Below the pieces are notes generated by a model. It was not told where the DNA came from. It saw nothing but the letters and a program-made list of their open reading frames with translations, and did no database searches. Shown piece after piece: positions 35,379 to 42,562 of a DNA stretch of 64,000 nt. The position numbers and the translations under genes were made by a program. The stretch's first letter is position 1. Every line of letters starts with the position of its first letter. This DNA is from Myxococcus guangdongensis (GTDB lineage: Bacteria; Myxococcota; Myxococcia; Myxococcales; Myxococcaceae): NCBI RefSeq assembly GCF_024198255.1, contig NZ_JAJVKW010000003.1, positions 310,001 through 374,000 on the forward strand, read 5' to 3'.

Positions 35379-36005
35379 TTGCCGCACCCATTGGCAACCG
35401 ACGACCTCACACTCGTCAAGCGCGTCCGGAGCGGCGACCAACGCGCCTTCAAGCTCCTCGTCGAGCGTTACCAGCGCAAGGTGTACGCAGTCGCGCTCGG
35501 TATGCTCAAGGACAAGGAGGAAGCGATGGACGTCTCCCAGGAGGCGTTCGTCAAGGTCTACAAGTACCTGGACCACTTCAAGGGAGACTCGTCCTTCTAC
35601 ACCTGGCTCTACCGCATCACCGTGAACATCTGCATCGACGTGCTGAGGAAGCGCGGCGGTGGAGGCGAGGCGGTGGAGTTCGACGAGAACCAGGCCATGG
35701 ACCTGTCCGAGGCGCGCATCGGCGCCCTGGGCAGCCGCCTGGGCACCAACCCCCAGAAGAGCGCCCTGCGGCGTGAGCTGGCGGAGAAGATTCAGGAAGC
35801 CCTGAGCACGGTGCCGGAGAAGCACCGCGCCATCCTGCTGCTCCGGGAGATCGAAGGCATGTCCTACGAGGACCTGGCCCGCACGCTCGATATCCCGAAG
35901 GGCACGGTGATGAGCCGCCTGTTCCATGCCCGGGCCAAGGTCCAGAAAATCCTGAGTGAATACCTGGAGTTGGACGAATCGAAGAGCGGCGTGGGGAACG
36001 AATGA
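35379..36005 (+). CDS. ECF RNA polymerase sigma factor (RpoE type)
   Basis: 208 residues from a TTG at 35379; a second TTG at 35391 is possible and there is no in-frame ATG before region 2. Region 2: FKLLVERYQRKVYAVALGMLKDKEEAMDVSQEAFVKVYKYLDHFKGDSSFYTWLYRITVNICIDVLRK. Region 4: LSTVPEKHRAILLLREIEGMSYEDLARTLDIPKGTVMSRLFHARAKVQKIL with the helix-turn-helix. It directs RNA polymerase to stress-type promoters and is held by the zinc anti-sigma factor encoded next. Very like RpoE1 of Myxococcus in layout, but I cannot prove orthology from sequence alone. Confidence 0.93.
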   Translation: MPHPLATDDLTLVKRVRSGDQRAFKLLVERYQRKVYAVALGMLKDKEEAMDVSQEAFVKVYKYLDHFKGDSSFYTWLYRITVNICIDVLRKRGGGGEAVEFDENQAMDLSEARIGALGSRLGTNPQKSALRRELAEKIQEALSTVPEKHRAILLLREIEGMSYEDLARTLDIPKGTVMSRLFHARAKVQKILSEYLELDESKSGVGNE

Positions 36006-36084
36006 AGGGCCCTCGAATATCTGAGGGGACCCGGCGTCACAGCCACAGCATTCGCAGCTTCCACCACCGAGCAGGGTGAAGGTT

Positions 36085-36726
36085 ATGGCCGGAAATCCCG
36101 CATGTGAGCGTTTCGTCCCCATGCTCTCTCCGTATGTCGACGGAGAGCTGACGCCCGCGGAGCGGGTGAACGTGGAGCGGCATCTCACCGCCTGCCGAGA
36201 CTGCACGGGGCGCGCGGCGGACCTGCGCGCCGAGTCGGGCCTGCTCCGGGTCGGCCTGGACATGGCGGTGGACGACGTCGACTTCAAGGACTTCGCCCAG
36301 AAGGTCATGGCGCGGGTGACGCCGGAGAAGCCGCCCCTGTTCGAGCGGCTCAAGCTGGCCCTGTCGGAGATGTTCCTCTACCAGCGCACGGCCATGGTCT
36401 CCTCGCTGGCCACCGCGGCGGTGCTGGTGGCGGTGGGCCTGCCGCTGCTCCTGAGCGACAGGGCCCCGGTGGGCTACGGCGCCGAGCGCATGACGGTGAA
36501 GTCCATCCAGCCCTACCAGGACGCGCGCGTGGCGCCCGTGGTGATGGAGACGGACAATGGTGGCACCATCATCTGGCTGGTCGACGAGGAGACGCAGGAC
36601 GGCCCGTCCCAGGACGATGAGGAGCAGGGTGAGGACATTGGGGGCGGCCTTCGCAACGGCAAGGGAGTAAAACCCCTCGGCAAGCCGAAGTCGGAAGTGG
36701 AGCGGCCCTCGGGAGGTCCCCTGTGA
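36085..36726 (+). CDS. Zinc-finger anti-sigma factor, membrane bound
   Basis: 213 residues from ATG 36085; a GTG at 36076 would add three. Cytoplasmic zf-HC2 domain with the HxxxCxxC motif in VERHLTACRDCTGRAADL, a helical linker, one transmembrane helix (AMVSSLATAAVLVAVGLPLLL) and a periplasmic tail ending in a long acidic and Gly-rich stretch. It should bind and silence the preceding ECF sigma factor until a periplasmic signal triggers release or cleavage. Its stop overlaps the next start. Confidence 0.9.
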   Translation: MAGNPACERFVPMLSPYVDGELTPAERVNVERHLTACRDCTGRAADLRAESGLLRVGLDMAVDDVDFKDFAQKVMARVTPEKPPLFERLKLALSEMFLYQRTAMVSSLATAAVLVAVGLPLLLSDRAPVGYGAERMTVKSIQPYQDARVAPVVMETDNGGTIIWLVDEETQDGPSQDDEEQGEDIGGGLRNGKGVKPLGKPKSEVERPSGGPL

Positions 36727-37181
36727 TGAGACACATGTCGTCCGGCCGCGTGTTGCTGGCCGTGCTGGGCCTGGGCGTGCTCATGCCGCTGGTGAGCCAG
36801 GCCCAGGAGGAGCAGAAGGTCAGCATCCAGGTGGAGGTGGTGCTCGCCTCCAAGAAGGGCTCGGAGGTGGACCCTCCGGAGCTGGCGAAGATGAAGGAGC
36901 AGTTCCAGAAGCAGAACTTCAACTTCACCTCCTTCAAGCGGCTGTCCAACGACAAGCTGGACGTCACCGCGAAGCAGTCCACCGAGGTGAAGCTGCCCAA
37001 CGGCAGCAACGCGTCGCTGCAGCTGGTGGGCATGAAGGACGGCACCGCCACCGTGCGCGTGGCCATCCCCCGCCAGCCCACGCTGGACGTGGAGCTGGGC
37101 CGTCAGGGTGCCGTCTACCAGAAGGCCGGCAAGCACGTGGGCGGAGAGCTCATCCTGGTGCTCTCCCCGCCCTCGAAGTAA
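36726..37181 (+). CDS. Small exported protein of the ECF operon
   Basis: 151 residues. Signal peptide MRHMSSGRVLLAVLGLGVLMPLVSQAQ with AxA-type cleavage, then a compact beta-rich domain (KVSIQVEVVLASKKGSEVDPPELAKMKEQFQKQNFNFTSFKRLSNDKLDVTAKQSTEVKLPNGSNASLQLVGMKDGTATVRVAIPRQPTLDVELGRQGAVYQKAGKHVGGELILVLSPP). The ATG overlaps the TGA of the anti-sigma gene, so it is coupled to it and may sense or report the periplasmic signal. No family recognised. Confidence 0.8.
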   Translation: MRHMSSGRVLLAVLGLGVLMPLVSQAQEEQKVSIQVEVVLASKKGSEVDPPELAKMKEQFQKQNFNFTSFKRLSNDKLDVTAKQSTEVKLPNGSNASLQLVGMKDGTATVRVAIPRQPTLDVELGRQGAVYQKAGKHVGGELILVLSPPSK

Positions 37182-37214
37182 CCCGGGCCGGCGTGTCAGG
37201 CCGGGCCGGCCGGG
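37182..37214. terminator. GC-rich inverted repeat between convergent genes
   Basis: CCCGGGCCGGC (37182-37192) can pair with GCCGGCCGGG (37205-37214) with a single bulged base. It sits directly after the stop at 37181 and 14 bp before the stop of the opposing gene, so it can serve both. Confidence 0.4.
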
Positions 37215-37227
37215 TCTTCGTCGGACT

Positions 37228-38013
37228 TCAGGCCGCCCGGTCCACCGCGAGCGCCACGTCGCTGAAGTCCGCCTCGTCCACCTCGAAGGGCTCCTCGACG
37301 CGCGGGGGCACCGGGGCCACCGTCGCCTGACGGGGCTCGGCCTGGTCGGCGCGCTCGTGCTCCAGGTGGATGCGCAGCCCGTCGAACATGGTGTCGAACG
37401 CGCGGTAGACGCGCTCCACCATGGCCAGGGCGTCGCGGCGCACCTCGGGCCCCAGCTCCATGGCCTCCAGCTCCGCCGCCAGCTCCTGCTCGAACATGGC
37501 GTGCTGCGCCTCGGCCTGCATGTGGTGGTCGGAGAAGTACTTGAGCCGGTCGTCCGCGCCCTGCGCCGCGCTGACGATGGCGGTGCGGCTGAAGAACACG
37601 TGGCTGGTGGACTCCAGCGCCCACAACAGGACGATGCGCAGCCGGTCGTCCACCGGCCGGTACACCTCGCTGATGATGGCGTAGGCGGCGTCGCGCGTCT
37701 TCGCGTGCGCCTTGCCGTAGAGCGCGCCGATGCTCAGCGAGCCCCCGGTGAGCTGGGCGATGTCGTCCTCGAACCACTGGTCATGACCGCCCTCCTCCGC
37801 GTGGTGGCGCGTGGCGAGCATCTTGAGGTGCGCGTCCTGGATGAAGTGCGCGTTGAGGCGCAGCACGTCCTGGAACGTCATCACCCAGAAGGTCAGGCGC
37901 GGCGCGAACGCCATCACCTGCTCAATCGGGCGGTCCTGTCTCAGGTCCGAGAAGAAGGGGTGTGAGGCGAACCGCTCCTCGCACACCGCGATGTGTTGGA
38001 GCACGGCCTTCAT
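37228..38013 (-). CDS. Haem-oxygenase-like diiron (HDO) family protein
   Basis: 261 residues from ATG 38013 (GGGAGGG 7 nt upstream). All-helical core with two ligand-like blocks: FIQDAHLKMLATRHHAEEGGHDQWFEDD and YFSDHHMQAEAQHAMFEQELAAELEAM. The spaced Glu/His sets are as in iron-containing redox enzymes of the haem-oxygenase-like diiron oxidase superfamily and TenA-like proteins. The last about 35 residues are an acidic, proline-rich tail. Substrate unknown; the adjacent gene on the same strand is a hypothetical protein, and no biosynthetic cluster is visible. Confidence 0.72.
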   Translation of the reverse strand: MKAVLQHIAVCEERFASHPFFSDLRQDRPIEQVMAFAPRLTFWVMTFQDVLRLNAHFIQDAHLKMLATRHHAEEGGHDQWFEDDIAQLTGGSLSIGALYGKAHAKTRDAAYAIISEVYRPVDDRLRIVLLWALESTSHVFFSRTAIVSAAQGADDRLKYFSDHHMQAEAQHAMFEQELAAELEAMELGPEVRRDALAMVERVYRAFDTMFDGLRIHLEHERADQAEPRQATVAPVPPRVEEPFEVDEADFSDVALAVDRAA

Positions 38014-38128
38014 GGATGTCCCTCCCAGATGCGGATGCTTGGACTCCGCTCGGCCCTGGCGGAGTGTCTTGTCAAAGCGCCCAGGCCCACTCAGGGGAGA
38101 TGTGTGGGCTTGGAGGCCAGCGGGTGCG

Positions 38129-38701
38129 CTACCAACTGATGTTGTACGTACAGGCCCCATCTCCCCGGCGACGGCAACTCTTGGGGTCATGTTCAATACG
38201 CACCCAAAGCGAATCCTTGGGGCGGAATCTGTCGGTGATGGCCTCCAGGAGGCCGTAGTCCAGGTCGCACGGATAGGGATTGTCGCAGCGCATCCTCGCG
38301 TTGCGCTTGTCCACGGGCTCGTAGTGGTAGCCGCCGATGTTGCCCTTGCCGCGGTGGTTCATGCCGTAGGCCATGTTCACCGCGCGCAGCCCCTTCTCCA
38401 GGGTGTCGATGTCCGGCGGGAAGTGCGCGCTGTCTGGAATCTTCCGGCCAATCGTTCGCACCGTGCTGGGGCCAATCTTCTCGAACACCAGGCTGAAGGA
38501 CTTCAGCAGGGCGGACATCGGGTACCAGGTCTTCGCCTCCAGCGGGGTGATGCCGTTCTCCGCGAGGATGCGCAGCGCCCGCGCCTGCGCCAGCTCCATC
38601 CCGTTGACGATGGCGAGGATGGACTGACCGATGACCTCGATGCCCTGGTACGACGCGAAGGCCGGAGGGGTGGGATGGACGGAAGGGGTCTTCAATTCCA
38701 T
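38129..38701 (-). CDS. Hypothetical protein with Cys-containing C-terminus (HNOB/V4R-like?)
   Basis: 190 residues from ATG 38701. Helical N-terminal half (GQSILAIVNGMELAQARALRILAENGITPLEAKTWYPMSALLKSFSLVFEKIGPSTVRTIGRKIPDSAHFP), a central Tyr/His-rich part (AVNMAYGMNHRGKGNIGGYHYEPVD), and the end CDNPYPCDLDYGLLEAITDRFRP ... HDPKSCRRRGDGACTYNISW with four Cys residues that could bind a metal. The ending CxxxGxxxCxY recalls 4-vinyl-reductase (V4R) and haem-NO-binding-related domains, but the match is weak. Probably a sensory protein. A 401-bp regulatory region precedes it. Confidence 0.7.
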   Translation of the reverse strand: MELKTPSVHPTPPAFASYQGIEVIGQSILAIVNGMELAQARALRILAENGITPLEAKTWYPMSALLKSFSLVFEKIGPSTVRTIGRKIPDSAHFPPDIDTLEKGLRAVNMAYGMNHRGKGNIGGYHYEPVDKRNARMRCDNPYPCDLDYGLLEAITDRFRPKDSLWVRIEHDPKSCRRRGDGACTYNISW

Positions 38702-38832
38702 ACGTGGATGACCTCGCGATTCGGTGCCACGCATTGAACCGGTTTTCGCAGGTATTTTCAAATTGACTGATATGTTCAAACTTTTCCGTTGCGGTGGATG
38801 TTTTTGATTGGGGCGGGCCTGACCCATGTCTC

Positions 38833-38859
38833 AGTGTCTCGTGTCTGATTCCAGACACT
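38833..38859. repeat. Short inverted repeat in the divergent promoter region
   Basis: AGTGTCT at 38833-38839 and AGACACT at 38853-38859, perfect complements 13 nt apart, in the spacer between two divergent genes. A regulator-binding site is the simplest reading. Confidence 0.35.
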
Positions 38860-39014
38860 CACGTGGGACCTGGGAAGTGGGGATGTGTGGGCCCATGCGG
38901 GGCTGGGGACATTCAGTGCGGAGATCGCCGCACGGACTGAAAAAATGGCAGTCCTTCCAGCCCTCCAGGAGGGGGCGAATGGTGCAAACCCGCGAGAGGA
39001 CAGGGGGAGGCGGG

Positions 39015-39031
39015 TCGGCACGTGGGTTGCT
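39015..39031 (+). promoter_or_regulatory. Sigma-54 (-24/-12) promoter candidate
   Basis: CGGCACG, four bases, TTGCT: GG at 39017-39018 and GC at 39029-39030 have the exact 10-nt spacing of RpoN promoters, and seven core bases match TGGCACG-N4-TTGCW except the first. It lies 73 bp ahead of the ATG of the small basic protein gene at 39104. Confidence 0.5.
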
Positions 39032-39103
39032 CAAGGGCAGGGGGCAGTCGGGCGGCGGCGGTGGCGGGGCGGTACGCGGTAACCCTTACCTTGGAGAAGA
39101 ACC

Positions 39104-39340
39104 ATGGCGAAGACTCAGCGGCGTGGAGCGGTCATCCGGAAGGCTCGGCAGGTCAAGGCGACGACGGCCCGTGCGGTGTCGGGGGCGGGCAAGAGCGCTC
39201 GCAAGGTGCAGGTGACGCTGGGAGACCTCATCGCCGCGGCGTTCGACACGGTGGGCGGCGAGGTGAAGAAGGTGAAGCAGGTGATGTCCTCGCAGGACAT
39301 GGTGCTGGCCACCGGCAAGCACATCGTCTTCGTGGGCTGA
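39104..39340 (+). CDS. Small basic hypothetical protein
   Basis: 78 residues. GGAGAAG before the ATG. The first 35 residues are strongly basic (MAKTQRRGAVIRKARQVKATTARAVSGAGKSARKVQV), followed by a short amphipathic region (TLGDLIAAAFDTVGGEVKKVKQVMSSQDMVLATG). Possibly nucleic-acid or membrane-surface binding. Probable sigma-54 control. The phospholipase D gene follows after 71 bp on the same strand. Confidence 0.75.
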   Translation: MAKTQRRGAVIRKARQVKATTARAVSGAGKSARKVQVTLGDLIAAAFDTVGGEVKKVKQVMSSQDMVLATGKHIVFVG

Positions 39341-39411
39341 GTCCGAGGCCTTGGCGGCGAGGGCGCCACGCGCACGTGGCGTCGGTGGAGGGCGGCGAGG
39401 GGGTTGGGTGT

Positions 39412-41025
39412 GTGAAGCGCATCATCATTCCCGGACGCAACTGCTGGACGGTGGAGGAGACGAGCGACGCGGGCGTCCTCGTGGATGGACGCGCCTACTA
39501 CCGTGAGCTGTACCGGGCCGCGAAGAAGGCCCGGCGCTACATCGCGATGACGGGCTGGCAGTTCGACAGCGACGTGTCGCTCCTGAGAGGCGAGGACCTG
39601 GAGGAGGCGCGCGGCGGCGAGGTCCGCCTGCTGCCCATGCTGGACGCGCTGTGCCGGGCCAACCCGGAGCTGCACGTGTACATCCTCGCGTGGGACTTCA
39701 GCCTGCTGCTCGCGATGGAGCGCGAGTGGATGCAGCACCTGCTGTTCAACTGGACGACGAACGAGCGCGTGCGCTTCCGCTTCGACCCGTCCAGTCCCTT
39801 GTATGGCGCGCACCACCAGAAGCTGGTGGTCATCGACGGCGTGCAGGCCTTCAGCGGCGGCATGGATGTCTGTGATTGTCGTTGGGACGACCGCGACCAC
39901 CGGCTGAGCTCGTCGCTGCGCTGTGACAGCGGCAGGGACCCGCATGGGCCCTACCACGACGTGCAGGCGGTCTTCACCGGGCCCGTGGTGGGCCGGCTGA
40001 CGGAGCTGTTCGAGGCGCGCTGGGCGCACTCGGGCGGCGGCGAGCTGCACCTGCCGAGCGTGGCGCGCGACGACGTGACGTTCAGCTCGAGCGTGCCGGC
40101 GCCGCCGGGGCCGGTGGCCATCAGCCGCACGTTCGGCAAGACGTTGCTGCCGCCCCAGGAGGCCGTGCAGGAGGTGCGCGCGCTGTTCCTGGACGCCATC
40201 GAGGCGGCGGACCGGTTCATCTACATCGAGAACCAGTACTTCTCCTCCCGCGCCATCTTCCAGGCGCTGGTGCGCCGCTTCCGCGAGCCCGGCCGTCCGC
40301 CCATCCAGGTGGTGCTGGTATTGCCCAAGCAGCCCGAGGCGCTGCGCGAGCAGCTGGCCATGGGCATCGCCCAGGTGCGGCTCCTGCGCGCGCTGGAGCG
40401 GGTGGCGCGCGAGACGGGCAACACCTTCCGCGTGTACTGCTCGGCGGGCCGAGACGAACAGACGGGCGAGGACGTCTACACGTACATCCACTCGAAGGTG
40501 ATGGTGGTGGACGACCGCTTCCTCACGCTGGGCTCGGCCAACACCACCAACCGCAGCCTGGGGTTGGACTCGGAGCTGAACCTGAGCTGGGAGGCGGAGT
40601 CGGACGGGGACGAGGTGTCGCGCGCCATCCGCCGGGTGCGCGTGTCGTTGATGGCCGAGCACGCGGGGCTGTCCGGCGCGGAGACGCTGGCGCCGCTGAT
40701 GCGCGCGGACGCGGGGCTGGTGGACTGGCTGGACGCGGTGGCGAGCGCGGGGCTGCACCGGCTGCGTCCGCATCCGATGGAGACGGTGTTCGACCAGAGC
40801 CCGCTGCTCAAGTCGCTGGAGCCCGAGGACCTGGTCATCGACCCGGAGGACTCCGTGCTGGACGAGTCCCTGTTCGAGGCGCTGCGCGGCGGCGAGGACG
40901 GGCTGTTCGCCTCCGGCATCCGCCTGCTGTCGCGCTGGCTGGTGGGCGCCGCCGAGGAGCGGCCCCACCGCGCCATCCTCCCCGCGGACGCGGACTCCGA
41001 GGGGGGCCAATACGGCGGCGGGTGA
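39412..41025 (+). CDS. Phospholipase D-family protein
   Basis: 537 residues, GTG start. Two HKD motifs: HQKLVVID at residues 135-142, followed by the family-typical GGMDVCDCRWDDRDHR, and HSKVMVVD at 360-367 followed by RFLTLGSANTTNRSLGLDSELNL. The overall layout (YIENQYFSSRAIFQAL before HKD2) is that of eukaryote-like bacterial phospholipase D rather than the shorter cardiolipin synthases, and there is no membrane segment. It should cleave or exchange phospholipid head groups. The C-terminal 100 residues are an extra region without a known motif. Confidence 0.92.
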   Translation: MKRIIIPGRNCWTVEETSDAGVLVDGRAYYRELYRAAKKARRYIAMTGWQFDSDVSLLRGEDLEEARGGEVRLLPMLDALCRANPELHVYILAWDFSLLLAMEREWMQHLLFNWTTNERVRFRFDPSSPLYGAHHQKLVVIDGVQAFSGGMDVCDCRWDDRDHRLSSSLRCDSGRDPHGPYHDVQAVFTGPVVGRLTELFEARWAHSGGGELHLPSVARDDVTFSSSVPAPPGPVAISRTFGKTLLPPQEAVQEVRALFLDAIEAADRFIYIENQYFSSRAIFQALVRRFREPGRPPIQVVLVLPKQPEALREQLAMGIAQVRLLRALERVARETGNTFRVYCSAGRDEQTGEDVYTYIHSKVMVVDDRFLTLGSANTTNRSLGLDSELNLSWEAESDGDEVSRAIRRVRVSLMAEHAGLSGAETLAPLMRADAGLVDWLDAVASAGLHRLRPHPMETVFDQSPLLKSLEPEDLVIDPEDSVLDESLFEALRGGEDGLFASGIRLLSRWLVGAAEERPHRAILPADADSEGGQYGGG

Positions 41026-41060
41026 CGCGCCCGTCACTCCCGGGGTGTCACCCGTCGGGT

Positions 41061-41089
41061 GGGTGTGCCGAGGCTCGGCAGTGTCACCC
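41061..41089 (+). terminator. Hairpin after the phospholipase D gene
   Basis: TGCCGA-GGC-TCGGCA (41066-41080) is extended by GGGTG (41061-41065) against CACCC (41085-41089) across a small bulge. It begins 35 bp after the stop codon. No U tract. Confidence 0.4.
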
Positions 41090-41148
41090 ACACGAGAAGG
41101 CGGCCGAGCGCTTCGCGGGAGGGCGGGGCCGGGTAGACTCGGGGGACG

Positions 41149-42552
41149 ATGACTGGCGCCCCCCTCCTCGTCCTGTTCGCCCTCGTTACCCACCAGAGCT
41201 CCACCATCTCCGAGGAGGGGCCCTCGGATGAGGGCTCCATCTCCTCCGGGCAGGAGACGCCCGTGTCCAAGGCGCGCCTGGACGAGCCCGCGCCCCCGGG
41301 CAGCCGCAAGGGCGGCGACGGCTTCGGCTTCGGTGGACAGCTGGAGGTGGGCGGACTGAGCCTGCCGTCCGGTACGCCCGGCGGCGGGCAGGATTTGTTC
41401 ATCCGCGTGTACCCGTCCCTGGGGCTGACGAAGGGCGACTCCTTCGTGCTGCGGCTGGGGGCGAACCTCCGGATGCGCATGGTGGACGAGGAGCCGAAGC
41501 AGGCGGACGGTGACTACGGCGCGCGCCTGCGCCGCGAGGACTGGGACGAGCTGAGCGACATCGGGCAGGTGGTGCGCATGCTGCGCATCGGCCAGGAGGG
41601 CCAGTCGTTCTTCCTGCGCGTGGAGCCCTTCGTCGAGGAGTCGCTGGGCCGGGGCTACCTGATGGGCCGCTACAGCAACGTGCTGTCGCCCGACTACCAC
41701 CCGGCCGGCGGCGCGCTGACGGTGGTGAAGGGGCCGGTGCGCGCGGAGGTCGTGGCGAGCGACGTGCTCGCCGCGCGCATCTTCGCGGCGGAGGTGATGT
41801 TGGACCTGGGCCGCGCCGCCAGCGAGGACGCGAACCGCTTCGACCGCTACCTGCTGCGCCTGTCCGCCGCGCACGACGCGGGCAAGGCCGGCGGCGAGTC
41901 CCCCAACATGACGCTCACCTCGCTGGGCGGCGACATCGCGCTCTACAAGGGCGAGCGGCTGCGCGCGTGGGCGCTGCTGGGCGGCGGCGCGCGCTTCGCC
42001 GAGTCGCACTCGCCCGCGGTGGGCGGCCTGTTGGGCGTGGCCTTCGAGGGGCAGATGGCCAGCGGCACGCAGCTGAGCGTGACGGTGCAGGGGCGGCGGC
42101 AGGGTGGGCGCTTCCGCTTCGGGATGTTCGGCCCGGACTACGAGCTGGGGCGCTTCTCCGGCACGGGCCTGGCGGAGCAGCCCATCGCGGAGGAGGAGCT
42201 GCCGACAGGCTTCTCCGGCTATTTGGAGGCGTCCATCGCCAAGGGCAGCGCGGACACCACGCTGCTGCTCGGCAGCGTGGCCGCGCAGTACTACGGCTTC
42301 GGCCGCACGGACCTGGATGTGTCCGCGGGCTTCGAGCTGCCCGGCGGGCGCACCCGCGTGCTGGGTCGCGCGGTGCTGACGGGGCTGGGAGACCGTCCGC
42401 GCTACTCGGTGAGCGCGGAGGTGCGTCAGCGCCTGATGAACCACCTGTACGCCTGGGGCTCCGGCGGCACGGTGCACTTCCCCCAGGCGGACAACGTGCT
42501 GGTGCGCGGCGTGACGATGGGCGCGGGCGTGGGCGTGGACTTCCAGCGCTGA
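41149..42552 (+). CDS. Putative outer-membrane beta-barrel protein
   Basis: 467 residues. The N-terminus is hydrophobic (MTGAPLLVLFALVTHQSS), a weak signal peptide, then a Ser/Glu/Pro-rich segment to about residue 55. From there to the end come alternating strands typical of an outer-membrane barrel (FIRVYPSLGLTKGDSFVLRLGANLRMRMVD, QSFFLRVEPFVEESLGRGYLMGRYSNVL, SGYLEASIAKGSADTTLLLGSVAAQYYGFGRTDLDVSAGFEL, RVLGRAVLTGLGDRPRYSVSAEVRQRLMNHLYAWGSGGTVHF). The last residue is Arg rather than Phe. Function unknown. Convergent with the kinase gene, 10 bp apart. Confidence 0.75.
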   Translation: MTGAPLLVLFALVTHQSSTISEEGPSDEGSISSGQETPVSKARLDEPAPPGSRKGGDGFGFGGQLEVGGLSLPSGTPGGGQDLFIRVYPSLGLTKGDSFVLRLGANLRMRMVDEEPKQADGDYGARLRREDWDELSDIGQVVRMLRIGQEGQSFFLRVEPFVEESLGRGYLMGRYSNVLSPDYHPAGGALTVVKGPVRAEVVASDVLAARIFAAEVMLDLGRAASEDANRFDRYLLRLSAAHDAGKAGGESPNMTLTSLGGDIALYKGERLRAWALLGGGARFAESHSPAVGGLLGVAFEGQMASGTQLSVTVQGRRQGGRFRFGMFGPDYELGRFSGTGLAEQPIAEEELPTGFSGYLEASIAKGSADTTLLLGSVAAQYYGFGRTDLDVSAGFELPGGRTRVLGRAVLTGLGDRPRYSVSAEVRQRLMNHLYAWGSGGTVHFPQADNVLVRGVTMGAGVGVDFQR

Positions 42553-42562
42553 GGGGTGCGGC

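Larger units (their letters stand above)
38702..39103. other. 402-bp intergenic region between divergent genes
   Basis: No protein gene is visible. The left 130 bp are AT-richer than anything nearby and hold two TTCAAA direct repeats (38757-38785) that would lie just upstream of the minus-strand gene. An inverted repeat AGTGTCT/AGACACT spans 38833-38859. The right third carries a sigma-54-type promoter (separate entry). Confidence 0.5.
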
